This document shows positions 12,434 through 25,449 of a stretch of DNA of 64,000 nt, piece after piece; positions within the stretch are counted from its first letter, which is position 1; every line of letters begins with the position of its first letter. Location of the stretch: contig NC_052621.1 in the NCBI RefSeq assembly GCF_016545825.1, forward strand, positions 19,952,910-20,016,909. Direction: 5' to 3'. The DNA is from Eucalyptus grandis. Its lineage: Eukaryota; Streptophyta; Magnoliopsida; Myrtales; Myrtaceae. Made by a program: the position numbers and the translations under genes. The notes under the pieces were generated by a model, which saw only the letters and a list, made by a program, of their open reading frames with translations, had not been told where the DNA came from and did no database searches.

Positions 12434-14320
12434 TCACTGAGTTGCAGCAGCGAGTTGCCACGCCGAAGTGGCGATCAGAGGCCTCGTGTGCCAACCGAGC
12501 ATGAGACAACCATCGTTTTCCTCGACCCGGTAACCTTCTCCACCTGCGAACAGGGCCAGCAGCATGCTCGCCTGCTTGAACGCGTTGGACCCGAGATGGA
12601 CCGGGTCGAACCCAGCCGATCCCATCCGCGCCTGCCACTGCACCAACGTCTCGTGCCGCTCCACTCGATCCGGCCCCTCGCAGGCCACAACATTGCAAAT
12701 CTGCCGACCCAAGTAGACCTCGGACATGACCAGATCCTGGTTCGGGGGAGCCACCCCAGACCCTTCCAGCGAATCGAACAGGCTGGAGTAGTAATGCAAA
12801 GCTTCCGTGAACCGGTCCACGAACCCCGGGCCATTGTGATTCGCCTCCTGTTCCACCATCGTCACTATCTTAGGTCTCATGGCCTTGATCGATGAGAGAA
12901 CCTTGTCAATCGCCCCCGGTCGGGCGAGCAGGGGGTGGAGCTCAAACACCGAGTTGACGGCCACCGTCTCGACCTCGGGAGGGCGGATGTCCAGCATGGC
13001 GGGCTCGAGATCAGCCAGCGAATTCGCCACGAAACCCCGGAATTCGAACTCGACCCCGATAGTGTCGGCCAATTGAGCCAGCTTCCAGCCGACCTGCTGC
13101 AAGGCGTCGGTGTTGTTCGGCTGCGGCGGGCCAATCCCGGTGAGCCGGAAGGCGGGCGGACCGCCGGGCCTCAGGGCCAGAGCCTGCATGAGGGCCGGCC
13201 ACTGCATACCCTGCTTGAGGCCGAAATCGATGACGTGGACGCGGCTGGCGGTGGCGAAGGCTTCAAGAATCGCCTGATTGGCGGTGAAGTGGGCGAATTT
13301 GAGGTACGGGCAGGTCTCGTAGAAGTGCATCTGGAGGATGTCGTTGCACGAGGAGTCGAGGCTGCCGTCGTTGGGGTAGATTCGGTAAATCCGGCGGGCG
13401 AGCGCCTCGGCGAAGTAGGTCGCTACCTTGCGCATCGCGCCGTTCTGCGAAGCGGCGAGCAGGCCAATGTGCTTGACGAGCGCATCGGCCAGCTTCAGGT
13501 TCTCCTGCTGGACCGCCTCGGCGCAGGCCATGAGCGTGTGGACGAGCCGCACCCCAGTCTCCTGCGTGTCCACCAGGACGACCGGCCGGGTCGACTCGGA
13601 GGGCGCCGCTCCGGCGGCCGACGAAGAGGACGAGGACGACAACGAATTCGACCCGCCGTTCAGGGTCTTCATCTTCTTCCGGGCGGCGCTCTCGAAGTCC
13701 GAGTCGCCCTGTGGGAAAGCGGCGACGCCGGGAATCGCCCTCAAGTCGTACTCGGAGTCGTCGTTGAAGATGACCTGGGACTGCGTCTGAGTGGGAGCCG
13801 AAGTCTGACTCAGAGTCCGAGTCTGCGTCTGAGACCGAGACCCGAGATGCGAACGGTGGTGCTGCGCGATGGTGGAAGACGACTCGGCCGCAGCGAGGAC
13901 CGCGTCGGCCACCTGCTGCGGCGGCGGAGGGGGGTTGAGCTCGAAGAGCATGCTCTGGACCCACGAGGAGAGATCGGAAGGGTTGTAGTGGACGGCGTCG
14001 TAGGACAGGTGCGAGATGCCGTCCTCCTGAGCAGAGCCCATCACCATCTCGAGCTGCTCCAGCTTCTGCGCCACCTCGGCCATGTCCGACGACCTCACCT
14101 TGTACCCGAGCACCGCGAGGAGCTCGTCCATGCCGCCCCCGCCACCGCCGCTCGGATCTTGGTCGTCCTCGCCCCACATCACCATCTTGGCCTTGCCAGA
14201 GCCGGGCAATGAGTGGGTGGAGGAGGACGACGGGGGCTCGCCCTTCGAGGCGCCGCTCGCCTCCCCGCCACCGCCGCCGCCATAGCCGCCACTGCAAGCG
14301 TCTCGATGATCCCTCTTCAT
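12434..14320 (-). CDS. GAI: DELLA protein (GAI/RGA-type GRAS regulator)
   Basis: Encodes a 628-residue intronless protein, a nuclear repressor of gibberellin responses that is degraded after binding GA-loaded GID1 and the SCF-SLY1/GID2 ligase (family knowledge). It starts MKRDH like other GAI/RGA proteins. Visible motifs: DELLA at residues 65-69 followed by [19 protein letters not shown]; a VHYNP motif at 110-114; Ser/Thr-rich and Gln-rich linkers (about 160-185 and 225-240); a basic RKKMK at 214-218, a possible nuclear localisation signal; then the GRAS domain with leucine heptad repeat I from about 247, VHVID at 361-365 and a C-terminal SAW segment ending in [11 protein letters not shown]. 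All parts are intact. The coding sequence is GC-rich compared with flanking DNA, which produces long shadow ORFs on the other strand. A (GA)n tract lies just upstream in the sense strand. The symbol GAI denotes the family; the orthologue is not resolved. Confidence 0.96.
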   Translation of the reverse strand: MKRDHRDACSGGYGGGGGGEASGASKGEPPSSSSTHSLPGSGKAKMVMWGEDDQDPSGGGGGGMDELLAVLGYKVRSSDMAEVAQKLEQLEMVMGSAQEDGISHLSYDAVHYNPSDLSSWVQSMLFELNPPPPPQQVADAVLAAAESSSTIAQHHRSHLGSRSQTQTRTLSQTSAPTQTQSQVIFNDDSEYDLRAIPGVAAFPQGDSDFESAARKKMKTLNGGSNSLSSSSSSSAAGAAPSESTRPVVLVDTQETGVRLVHTLMACAEAVQQENLKLADALVKHIGLLAASQNGAMRKVATYFAEALARRIYRIYPNDGSLDSSCNDILQMHFYETCPYLKFAHFTANQAILEAFATASRVHVIDFGLKQGMQWPALMQALALRPGGPPAFRLTGIGPPQPNNTDALQQVGWKLAQLADTIGVEFEFRGFVANSLADLEPAMLDIRPPEVETVAVNSVFELHPLLARPGAIDKVLSSIKAMRPKIVTMVEQEANHNGPGFVDRFTEALHYYSSLFDSLEGSGVAPPNQDLVMSEVYLGRQICNVVACEGPDRVERHETLVQWQARMGSAGFDPVHLGSNAFKQASMLLALFAGGEGYRVEENDGCLMLGWHTRPLIATSAWQLAAATQ

Positions 14321-14328
14321 CTCTCTTT

Positions 14329-14331
<3 letters not shown>

Positions 14332-14374
<43 letters not shown>
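14332..14374. repeat. (CT)n/(GA)n microsatellite in DELLA 5' leader
   Basis: About 40 bases of almost pure CT dinucleotide lie 12 bases before the DELLA start codon (GA in the sense strand). Such tracts are common in plant 5' leaders and are bound by BBR/BPC GAGA-binding proteins; function here is inferred only. Confidence 0.75.
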
Positions 14375-14377
<3 letters not shown>

Positions 14378-17300
14378 TTGCTTTGATTTCAGAGATTTCG
14401 GAGGGCTGTGAGTGGGGAGCTGAGGATCAAATTTCGTTCATGGCAGCAGGGAGTGGAGGAGGTTTTATGACTAGCATGCTGCTGCTTTTGCTGGCAGCGT
14501 CTCTTTTCTTGATTTTCTTGATTTTCTTGGGGGGGGGGAGGGGGAGGAGGGTGGTGGGGAGGTCCAGTGGAGGAACAGCAGAGGCTGAGGAAATGGAAGA
14601 GATAAGGAACAAGGGAGGCCATAATAAGGGGACCTCTCTCTTTCTCTCTATCTCTATCTCCCTTTTGTTTTTCTTTTTTCTCTTATCCTTTCTGGTGTTT
14701 TTCTTTTTTACTTTCGTTTCGGGTTCTAGCTATAAATTCCACTTTTCATCTTGGGATTTTCGACCCAAAACAAGCTCTTGGGTTTTCTCATTTTGAGGGC
14801 TTTCTTTCTTGTTCAATTCTAAAGTAGCAACTTTTTTGCTAACCATCATCTTAACATTAGTAGGAGACAAGTTTAATTCAATCAATTTTTGGTTCATGCC
14901 CTTTTACTCTTTTAACCTCCTCAATCAAGAATCAAATCCCATCTCACCTCCATCCCGACCTCCTTCATCGGCGAAAATTTGGGGCGATGCAGTGACGATG
15001 AATGATATAAATGAATGTAGTGATCGGATCTATGAGCATCGATCGAAATGACCAAAAACAAATCGAGTTTTTTCAATGAATCACACTGTCTTCCACCATT
15101 CAATTTTCCATCAACACGCAACAATTCTCGTTTTTCGTGTCGCGTAACTCGGACTCTCCTCACGAGAACTTGTTCATCATGACAAGTACTTCGAGCACAA
15201 TAACTCTCAATTGACACGACATTTCAGCGACCTCCGTTAAATAATTCATATTATCAGCAATCGGAAATTCTGAGAGTATCATATTCCGATATCGTATGTA
15301 GCAATTCGAGGGTTATTTTTATACCCGTGATTATTGTAATAGCGAAAATGGACATTGATTTGCCACTTAAACGTCTAAACATTACGATGAAAAGTTTATA
15401 CTTCGGCCAAGAAAAAAGAAAGAAAGAAAAAAGGGAAAAGAGGGGGAGGGAACGGATGGGGAACGGGAACGGGGGCAGGGGGAAGAGCCGTAGCAGCACA
15501 GCAAGGGCGAGAGGAAAGGAGGGATGGCGACGGCGATCTGGAGCGAGCGAGCCGAGCGAGTTGATCAGGTTTGGCCGTACGATCTCTAATCAATTCCGGA
15601 GATTTTTGGGGACTGAGAACGAGGGATGGTGGGCCCGCCCCTTTTATGGGATTCTGCCCCTCCCCTCCCTCATCTGAAATGATGGTAAGACATCCATCCC
15701 CCACTTGCTCCTCCTCCCCGCGTGCTCCCCACCTTCCTCCCCTTGCCTTCTCGTCAAAGCCGTAACCACGAAAAATTGAGTGCTGAAAAATTATACCCTA
15801 AAAATTATTATTTATATCGCCTGAAATAATATAATCATAAACGATAAAAATATTTTCTATAGATAATACAGGCGACCTTTTCATTTAAAAATCATTTTTT
15901 TAATTATTTGTTTTCTGTGAAATAAATGATAAAGTAAATTTTCTTTTCATATTCATTTCTTATTAATGTAAGCGTGCCGAACAAAACTAATTGATACCGG
16001 TGGCAACAATTGTATGGAAGTTTTACGTGGTATCAAAACAAGGGAATCCTCAATTCCGATCTTATCGAGCCTCAAGTTTAGCCTATTTTCAAAGGGGGAA
16101 TGCCAGTTTACCCTATTCTCAAAAGGGGAATGTTAAGAGTATTTACATTTTAAAGCACATATTGAATTTTAAATAGGTAAAAATGATTCCACGAAACTTT
16201 TGCAGTGACGCCCTTCACAAGGAGCCCGAGGAGCAAAACCTTCTTTGACTTGATTTACCGTAAAAGATCGACCCATAGTTTTCCCTTATACTTCTATTAA
16301 GCAACATCACTTCCCCGCTCAAAGGGCGAATCATGTAATCAAGCACCCTTTTATCTTTGCGCTTGGAAGTCAATCTCCATTTATCCTAAAATTAACTTTT
16401 GCAACACTTTGTCACCTTTTCGGGGTCCTCCATCTCATAAACTTCCTAAAAACCACCCGTTTGTTGCGGTTTTGAGACAAATTAAGAACTTTTAACTCTC
16501 CAAAATGGTACTGCATTGATTTTATCGATTCAATGTCTTGAAGGAAAGTTTCGAAGGTTTAAAATTTAAAATAATAACGCTGCCAAATTCGAAAAATAGC
16601 AAGAAGTGAAAATCACTTTAAACGATATGAAATTTATTAAGTCGTCGTAAAAATCCATTGCATTAAATGTTGAACAAAGGTTACTATGAAATTAAGTCGT
16701 CTAAAAGCAATTTTGATTCAAAGTCATCTCTAAAGATATTTTCTTTGCGAATTTATCTATAAATTTTCTGTTTAATAAAAATTATAATAGAGAGAATTTG
16801 ACCCGTGGTCAATGAGCTTTAGTGCATGTCGCGACCATACTGGAATTTTTTGGTCAAAATACTAGTGTGCTTTTGACTTTAGCAATTTCCCCATTTTTTA
16901 AGTGAAGTTGCGCCAATTGTCTCTCTTCTATTGCTCGAATTATATCTTTAGGTAACAGACTTTGACTAGACGGAATTAAAATTGTCCATGTGGGTTTATC
17001 TGGTTTTTATGGACTTTTTCTTTAGCACCTTTTTCAATATTTTTCTCCTTTTTGCATTTTGTAAAACTGTCTCTCTCGGTCGCATAACTGTTTTGAACTT
17101 CTTCTTTTTATGTCTCGCGTTTTAGAAATTTTTCATTTGAAAAATTTAAGAGAAATAACATATGCTCAATTCGCTTATCTCGTTAATAAAGAATAGAGGC
17201 ATATTCATTCTAACAAAAGATTACTGTAAAGTACCAAAGGTTTGCCAGCAAAAATATTGAGAATTTGAATTTGCTATAATCTACCACTATTGTCACCCTC

Positions 17301-17879
17301 TTAAACGAACATCGAAAAATTATTCATGATACAATCTTTATCTTGAAAAAATCTACTAATTTAATTTAAAAAAATGTTGCTAATCTCATCGTGCTTAAGC
17401 CACGGTTTTATCATTAGTGTTAAATAAAGTGGATTTAAATAGTAAAGAAGTGATGATGCCATGATGAGGTTTTTTAATTGTTTTGGTTTTTCTTTTTCGG
17501 AATTTACACTTACTTACACATTCTTAGAATGTATTATTAAATATTTTATTACTTAATAAAATTAAAAATTTTATATCAGAACAATTAGAACAGTACATTT
17601 TTTTCAAGTGGCATTCTTAGAATCATGGAATGATTTTCTTTTTCAACTTAAAAAAAAATGAGAAAGTATAATTGAACTATACATGATAATTTTTTAGGAT
17701 GATGGGTTAAATTATTTCCTTTTCTCCTTTTCATTTCGTATTAGACAATATGCAATCGAGTATGTTATTTTTTTCTCATTATGATTTTTTTAGCCAAATA
17801 ATAAAAAGGCCAACTATTAAACAAACAAAAAAATGATTGGCATAATGGAAAACTTGTTAAATAAGAAATTTAACTTTAA
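14375..17879. other. Intergenic: DELLA upstream region and AT-rich DNA
   Basis: About 14.4-15.7 kb is the probable DELLA promoter and leader region, with G- and CT-rich tracts (14529-14560, 14620-14700) but no core element I can assign firmly. From 15.8 to 17.9 kb the DNA is AT-rich with no recognisable gene, RNA or complete transposon. Confidence 0.45.
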
Positions 17880-18200
17880 GGGCAAAACCACAAAAAAAAA
17901 AAAAAAAACCCAAAATTGTGTCCATTGTAACACAAATACCATAGACTTTTTTTTTTTTTTTTTTTGTATTTCCAACATTCCTAAACTTACACATTGGGAC
18001 ACAAATACCCAAAACTTCTTTTTTGTGTCACAAAAAAACCTAAATATATCCTTTATTTTAGTTTCATTCGGGGTATATTTATTACACTAGTATAAGTTCA
18101 AGAATATTTCATGACAAAAATTTGGGTATTTGTGTCACAATAATAAGTTTAGGATTTTTAGCAACAAAAAGTTCGAGATATTTGTGTCACAGTAAATAAA
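17880..18200. mobile_element. AT-rich inverted-repeat (MITE-like) element
   Basis: The left portion has 'gtaacacaaatacc' and 'gggacacaaatacccaaaa'. The right portion has inverted counterparts 'tttgggtatttgtgtcac' and 'gagatatttgtgtcac'. Homopolymer runs separate them. It is interpreted as a palindromic MITE; boundaries and target duplication are unresolved. Confidence 0.4.
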
Positions 18201-18659
18201 ATTTTATATCTTTTGTGATGTTAATCATAACTTTAATTATAACTGCACATTTTTTTATTTATGCATATTACTCCAGTTGTTTTTCGCATGACAAACAAGT
18301 CGCATATATGCATTTGAAATTTTCACTTTACCTAAATTCAACTAGTTATGATACTTCATAGCCGACTTTACAATGCTATGGCCTACTTTATGATAGCACT
18401 CAATCAACATTTGCAAAATTTTGCACATTAAAATTGCAATGCAATAATTTAATCAATTATGAATCATTTTATATTTTATACTATTTATACGTAAAGTTTG
18501 TGAACAGTAATTTAAACACAACTGTTCGTTGAGACTGCTGGTTCGGGATACTTAAACAACCGAAGACGACAGCTTTTTTTCTTAAAATAAATTACTTTGA
18601 CGGGCATTAAGATTATTAAAATAAAACTGATTACAAGTTTTAAATTTCGTTTCCTCGTG

Positions 18660-19270
18660 TCCCCGGGGAGGGGGGTTTTAAAAATCTGGTTTGACACGGT
18701 TAAGATAAGGCCGAAACTGAAGACAAAGCGGCGCGTGGCCTGCACGCCGCGACGCCTCGAGCGTGGGGGAACACAGCCTGCCCGCCCACGTGACCCCACA
18801 ACGAGGAGCAACCGCAAAAATAATGTCGTTATTTCTTTTTCTTCTTTTCCCCATTTCTCCCGAATTTAAAAAAAAAAAAAAGAAAAAGGGGGCCCCACGC
18901 ACGGGAAGGAGGGTCAACTTCGAATAGCCGAACGCGCCGGCCCGGCGGGCGGACGGGGACGCGCCCCGTCGCCGCGCGGGCCGTGGCTCGGAAGGGGCAC
19001 GCGGGGCCGTCGGGAGCGCGAGTGCCGCCGCACGCGCCCGGGAGCGCGTCGGGCGGGGGTCCTCCGGCAGCGACGGCCCCGGAGGCTGGCGTCAGCCCCC
19101 CCCTCCAACGGCCCGCTGGAGCTATCTTCTGCGGGCGCCCCCACGCTAGGGCGGGGGAGAGATGGAGATCGAGCGGAGATTCAGACGTCGGCATCGGTTC
19201 TGGAGCCCACCGGAGGTCCCGCGAAAACGGCTGGACCAGCGGGAGGGGCGTTACCGTACAACCGCTAACG
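18660..19270. other. CpG-rich island without an assignable gene
   Basis: A sharp rise in GC and CpG content stands out against AT-rich flanks, especially at 18920-19150. Overlapping ORFs on both strands (minus 18829-19311, 160 codons; plus 18983-19396, 137 codons) are of the Arg/Pro/Gly-rich kind expected from any GC-rich DNA. It does not read as 18S, 5.8S or 26S rRNA to my eye. It might be an orphan promoter, a decayed gene or rDNA-spacer-like DNA; the sequence alone does not decide. Confidence 0.45.
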
Positions 19271-20224
19271 CCGTTTAGAGAGGAGTTTTTATTTTCCACG
19301 CAACTTCGCAAAATCTCTTACGTACGAATGGGAAATTGGAAAAATCAATTTGCACGTAAGATATTGCATACTAGCACGCAAAGAACTCGCAATTAAAGAG
19401 AGACCCGAGCCCCAACTCTCGACGAAAAATATTATAAAAATCATTATCAATTATATATAATTTATTATCTAAATGGTTGTACTTGTCAAAGTACTAGGCG
19501 GAGAAATAAAAAAACTCATAAGCATTAGGATTAAAGACATCTTATTTTCATATCATGAAAGAAAATCTAATCCCAAACAAAAAATAAATAAATAATTCAT
19601 GCGAACCGGACTTTTCTAACACTTGAAAATTAAAGACATCTTATTTCCATCAAATATGGAATCTCGGCCGTCGCTAGATCTGATGGGGTCTCGCTATTTT
19701 AAATGGTCCAGATTCGACCGGGGCACTCGAACCCTATCTGTAGCCTAAAAATACAATCAGCTTGCTTTGTGTTTCATTCTTCTCTTTTTCCAAAATTATG
19801 TTGCTTTTTCCCTGATTATTTTTTTTTTCCTTTTTCTAGGATCGGGTTAAAATGGGAACTAGCAAATGGGTGGAAGGTGGGAGTGCGCCCCCATCCCATG
19901 TGACGCTGGGGAGCAATTGGGGAATGGAATCGTCCTTTTCTTTATGTGTTTTTGCTTTTCTGGTCCTTCTAACATAAAGACCAAACAGTGAACGAGAGAC
20001 ATGCAAAGGTTAAAGAAGGGGGCCAGAGCGACTGACTGACACGCCCTCTTCCCTCCCTGCATCAGTGCTGTAGTACCCTCCTCCCCTCTCCCCTCCCCAC
20101 ACCATGTGATCCCGCCACGTTGCCCCCCACGATTCTCTTCCCCCATGGTCCCCCCCGCTCTCCCCTCTCCCACCTCCACAAATTTCAAGTCGGAGGTTCT
20201 GCTTAATGAAATGAAATAAGTACA
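19271..20224. other. Intergenic, no gene seen
   Basis: Short ORFs only, including 19859-20230 on the minus strand, which is Gly/Arg-rich and unrecognised. A C-rich block at 20040-20170 gives the only compositional contrast. Confidence 0.45.
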
Positions 20225-20530
20225 ATACAAGTCTCCATATATAATTGAATTATAAAATTTTCAAAATATATAATTAGATCTTAAAATTTATCGTGGAGTC
20301 TTAAAACTTTTTGAAAAGTACACAAAGTCCTGCCATTTATCATAAAAGTGTAATTGAAATTTTAAAACTTTCAAAAGTACTCTCGATGAAACGATGTGAT
20401 TTAACGAGATTGATGAACTTTTTGAAAATTTTATAATTCGGTTGCACTTTTATCATAAGTTTTAGAGCTTTGCTACACTTTGTGAAAAAGTTTTAGGATT
20501 TTTAATACATTTATCTTTAAAAACACGTGC
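20225..20530. mobile_element. AT-rich inverted-repeat element
   Basis: 'gaattataaaattttcaaaa' on the left pairs with 'ttttgaaaattttataattc' on the right, and 'cataaaagtgtaattg' has an inverted partner in 'ggttgcacttttatca'. It is a short, probably nested palindromic element with no ORF. Confidence 0.4.
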
Positions 20531-20559
20531 CCCGTGCTTGGCATTAGAGAATTTGACAC

Positions 20560-20830
20560 GATCGATTAATCTAAATTTTGGCCTAATGTGTAATATAATT
20601 CTTGAATTTTCAATTTGTTCAAGATGGTTCCTGAATATGTATTGTTGTTCCTGAACTTTCGATTTGATTAATATGGTCCATCAATTTTCGCTCAATGTGG
20701 AATGTTGCTCTTGAATTTTTTTTTTTATATGTGATCTGTGAACTTTTAAATATGTTTATATAATTCAAGCACTACATTGAATATATGTTAATAATTCGGA
20801 GATCATATTGAATGAGTTATGATTTTAGGA
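20560..20830. repeat. Dispersed AT-rich repeat (copy 1)
   Basis: Phrases such as 'ctaatgtgtaat' and 'aatttgttcaa' recur, in the same order but diverged, at about 32750-33000. This suggests one dispersed family; its ends and class are unknown. Confidence 0.35.
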
Positions 20831-23800
20831 GTGAGATTGCATATTGGGTCAAAATTCACCAATTACATTTACACAAATTATAAGTTTAGAGATGATATTG
20901 CATATCGAATAAGAAGTTATGGACCATTTGTATTGTTATTGGTTGATATTTCAACAAAGCGAAATAAATGGAGAGAATATCGTTTAACACCATTGAATTC
21001 TTTTTGTCATAGTTACTTCTCGACATTAAATATTGCAAAGGATAATTCTTATCGAGGAATTTTTAATAATTTAGATGAGGTTGCTTGCACTGTAGAACTC
21101 TTCGTGGAACTTTTGGTAGAGGGCCCAAGTGGTACTTCTTTCTTTCTTAAAGAGCAACATACGTGCATGCGGTGGTGTAAATTTAGTAAGAAAACCACTT
21201 TTTCAGTGAAATAATTACTTGTTACCTTTTAAAAAGAAAATGTGCTTCGAATATCCCAACTTTGATTTGCTTATGAGAAAGCAAAAGGAAAGTTTTTACT
21301 GGATTGTATAGGCACAAAAGCTCAACTATCATGAAACACCTTGCCAATTCCCTTGATCGGATCAAATTCTTGTCATCGGTTTCCATAAATGATTTTGAAC
21401 CAGGGTAGTTTGTCCACAAATTATAAAATTCAAATATGCAAACTCCAATAGCCGTGTTAGAAATTTCCTGATGCCGTCCTACAGAGATTCGAAGGCCACA
21501 AATTTTTTTTTTTTTTTTTTTTTGCCATTGATTTATGTAGAAGACTTAATTAGTTTGACCCAACTAGATGAGGAGGAAAAGGAGAGCACTCCAAAAGAGG
21601 AATAAAAAACAATCATGGTCCACTAAAGGTGGCAACTCGAGGGTTTTCATTGGCATCCCTCAACACACCTAAAATTGGAGCCAATCATCAACTTTCCATG
21701 TGGATTCAGCCCTTATCCCCAGGCTAAGTCCTACTCTACAAAAGCTACCCAAACCCCAACTTCCTGAAAATTTTCACCTCCCTCCAGCAGTCCCCCCCTC
21801 TAACCTTTTCCTGCCCATTCTGCTCTGTGGACTATTCCATGATGCCCTCCTCTGCAAATTTAAAATCCAAAATTGAAGGGCCAACGGAATGGAGCTTCCC
21901 CTCTCCTCTCATAAATGACCTTCCCAAAAAGACCCTAAACCCAATTCTCCTATATTTCACATTATACACGAGCTGGACCGAGTATGTTTTAAAACTGCTT
22001 TGTCGTTTGAATTCTAAAACATAAAATATCAAAATTATTCCCTCCTAGGTGGAGAAAAAAAAAATTACACTCATGAATTAGGGGCTTTTTGGGTGAGAAG
22101 GATAGACTCTATCGCATCTCGTAAAAGGTGTTTAAATAACTAATAGATCAGTATAGTAGCCGCCCACACCAGTGAAGGTGGAGGGGTGGATAAAACATCC
22201 ACCGCAAGGTCGACCTGTGCTTTGCACAATATCTCTCAACCAACTTGTCGGATTTATGCCCTTTTTTTCTAGTATTTTTTGCTTAACCCTTTTGAAAATC
22301 TTGAAAAAGTTTTGTGATAACATATCAATAACAACGTTCTTGCCATGCTAATTGACTATTGCTTTGGTATAACCCGTTTGATTTTTCTTTTCACAATTTG
22401 GGGATGAGCTTTTATAATGATAAATATGTTGGGCAATTCAAATTAGACAAGCAAAACTAATCCCATACAAGCTTAGAAAGGACTGATTGAAGAGAATCCC
22501 GAATAGAGTTTTCTTTGACAGTGACATCTATCTTAATTAGCTAGTTAAAATATTTATACTGTCTGAAATTTGTTACGATGATTAACTAATAATTGTTGAT
22601 CATAATTGACATTTTCCGTTAATACAATCATTTTGACGAGTGGCTCGAAAAATCTATCGTCCCAAATTAAAAACGCACGATCCATACTGTGTGAAATTTC
22701 CTAATGAGGATCGACTTTCATTCACCATTGAGAATTTAATGTCATAATGACTTAGTTGATTTCCGTACTTTTAATGAAACTTATACCGATTCAACATGGA
22801 ATGCGGATATTCCACCAGAATCTCAAAACCCCCCAATTACAATATGTAGTATATCTGCAAATGAATGTAATGAATTAAATGCATTCCTCCCTCTTTATTT
22901 CTTCTTCATATAAAAGCACCGACCTGGAGGAAATGAATGAAATGCCAGCAATCTCCTTCCTCCCTCCCAAATTTATAATTGGCCGGCCTTTGTTAGTACA
23001 TGCGTGTAATTTTCTAAGCTGTCTATCTCCTAGGAGCTAAGAGAAACAAATAGACTTGATCTGTATTAAATTTCTCTCTGTTTTTTAAAAAATAAAATAA
23101 AATTCTGCTCCTTTCTTTTTTCCATTTAAATAAACAAATTGGAGTCTCTCTAAATTGGCTCACCTCTTGTCTTTTCCTTTATTTACCTCCATTATTATGA
23201 ATCGCTGGACCAACGTAACGGGGTCTAGCATAAATGCTAGTTCAACTCTTTCTATGCTCGTTGCATAAATTAATCCTCTCATCCTCTCGAGTTACATCGC
23301 CCCCTTCTCCATCGTCCTCGCTCTCCCGAGTCGATCCAACCCCATCGACGTCTCGAATATCATGGAATTCCTTTCTTTATCTCGAACGGAAAAGAAAAAG
23401 AAAGAAAGAGAGAGAGAGATTCGATAAGCTTAAATGACCAGGACTGAACACCCGCGACAGCCGCGCGGAACAAGCATTTTGCCGTCGAGGGAATTTGTCG
23501 AAAACACCCATCTCAAAACCGAGAGCCGAAATAATATTCTAAAATAAATCACAAGCGAAGCTAAGACCCAGCCATGATTAAATTGCGGATAGCAATAATC
23601 ACATAGTCCACACCACCACGTCTTCATCATCATCATCACCATCATCGATTGGCCCCCTCTCTCTATTCCCACATGCAAACCCCTCAATCCCTTCCATTTG
23701 TCATAAGCATCTCTCTCCCTTCTTTTTCTTTTCTTTTTTGCAAGAAAATAATAATAATTTCCTCGTTCAAATTCAAGTCAATGAGATTCCTTTTCTGTGA

Positions 23801-25405
23801 TATAGAGATCCGTCAGATGTACAACACATTTCCCAATTATATTAAACCCCCTCCCCCAAACAAAAAAACCAGAGTCCCATTTGAATAATGAATGAAGTAA
23901 TTTAATTAACTAATGAATGAATCGCTTTGTCATTAAAAAAAAAAATTGGGGCCAATCTCGTGGGGCTTCGAATTTTTTAATTGCCACATAAGAATATTAC
24001 ATTCATTTTTGCTGATTAATATAATAATCTGTGGGCACATTAGATAAGTCAGGGTTGCTTAAGTAATCACGCCGGCCCCGGGCGCAAAAAACCAAGTACA
24101 TATTCCCAAGCTATGTAAAAATTAAAATAATGGCTACATCCTTATCTAGGCTCTTTGATTAGTGCTACTTGTTCCTTAGTACCCAGTTCTTGATTTTATT
24201 AAAGTTATCATTATTATAATGGTGTTTATTATTATTGACAAGTTGCCATCGTAGCTGATATCACATTGAAAATAATGGGAAACTAATCAGCCGAGAAATA
24301 ATTATAATAAACAATAATTCTTAGCGTTAGCAGAAGTTGGTATTATTATTAATATTAACCACAGGAATAAAATAAAATAAAATTGAATAAAAGATGTATA
24401 AAATATTTTCAAATGAGACATGGTGATGGTGATAGAGTTACGAGAACCGTTCATTGTCTTCAACACTTTTGTCTATCCAAGAAAGGAATTCATCGGAGTA
24501 GATGATAGCAATAATGATAAAAAAAAATTGATACCGAAGATATTTTCTTCGAAACCGATATGTGATTGAATAAGTTCTCCTCTACCCGTCACCGGTCGAG
24601 GACTCGCTCTCGTCACCCTTCTTCAAGCTCCGGTTCGTGTTTTTTCAAAGGCGAATGGCGGTTATCACGAGCAAAAATAAAGAGCTCCCCCGCCCGTACG
24701 GTACTTTTGGATAGACGTGGACGAATGCGTAGAGGCTAGAATTAGAAGGCGTGGCCCAGTTGCACCCCATGTCCAGCTCTTGTTGGTATATACGTTTTTA
24801 CCTGGTGGGCAATCTAGGGCAAGATTTCAGGCCCAATCGAGGGCTCCACCGGGACCAGACCCACCCATTGATCACCTCTTGAATTTAGGACAGTAAAAAT
24901 CGAGAGAGTTTATTTTAAAATTTAAATGAGAGGCTCGATCGAAATTTTGGAGGGGCTATCTTATTTCAAATCGAGTCCAAAAGAGAGAAAAGAGAGAGAG
25001 AGAGGAGATTTTACGAGTAGGTTTCTCGTTGTGGATATGACATTCTTGCATCTAAGATTTTTAAATATTGGATAGGATTCCTTAAATTACTTTCCATGGA
25101 CATCAAATATGCCTAAATCTAACCATAGAATATCCAAATATATCATGTCTTATAACCTCGATCATTCGATGTGGATGGTGTCACTCATGAAATGAATGGC
25201 AAGTCTTTTCGATGTATAAAAAATTATGTCGATCAAACTTAAAAATGGAACAAAATTCAATAGTCAAATAACATGTTCGTCATGAAGGAAAAACCAACGA
25301 AAAAAATATATTAGAAAAATAGGAAAAAGACCTGGAAAATCACTTAGTCTTCCTGATGAAGCACTAACACTCGGAATTTATTCATTTACCTTGGCAAGTT
25401 GAATT
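20831..25405. other. Long gene-free stretch
   Basis: About 4.6 kb without a supported gene. The longest open frames (20819-21214 at 131 codons; others below 90) show no known motif. Poly-T tracts (about 21501-21523) and short GA and poly-A runs occur. A short GC-richer block lies at about 23.25-23.70 kb. No tRNA, rRNA or intact transposon is seen. Confidence 0.45.
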
Positions 25406-25449
25406 GGTCTCGTTTAAGAAATACCATGGTCTCGTTTAAGAAATACCAT
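25406..25449. repeat. Perfect 22-bp tandem duplication
   Basis: The unit GGTCTCGTTTAAGAAATACC plus AT occurs twice in succession (25406-25427 and 25428-25449) without a mismatch, so the duplication is recent. It lies in gene-free DNA. Confidence 0.85.

Noticed and set aside
12935..14212. 425-codon open frame on the plus strand
   Set aside because: It lies entirely antisense to the intact DELLA gene. High GC in the third codon position produces long antisense frames; the peptide is Arg/Gly/Leu-rich with no domain. Other long frames in the same region are rejected likewise.
13263..14297. 344-codon minus-strand frame overlapping DELLA
   Set aside because: A frame-shifted shadow of the DELLA coding sequence, Arg-rich and without any known motif.
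18829..19396. Protein genes in the CpG-rich island
   Set aside because: Overlapping frames on both strands arise from the scarcity of stop codons in GC-rich DNA, and one includes homopolymer-encoded Phe/Lys runs.
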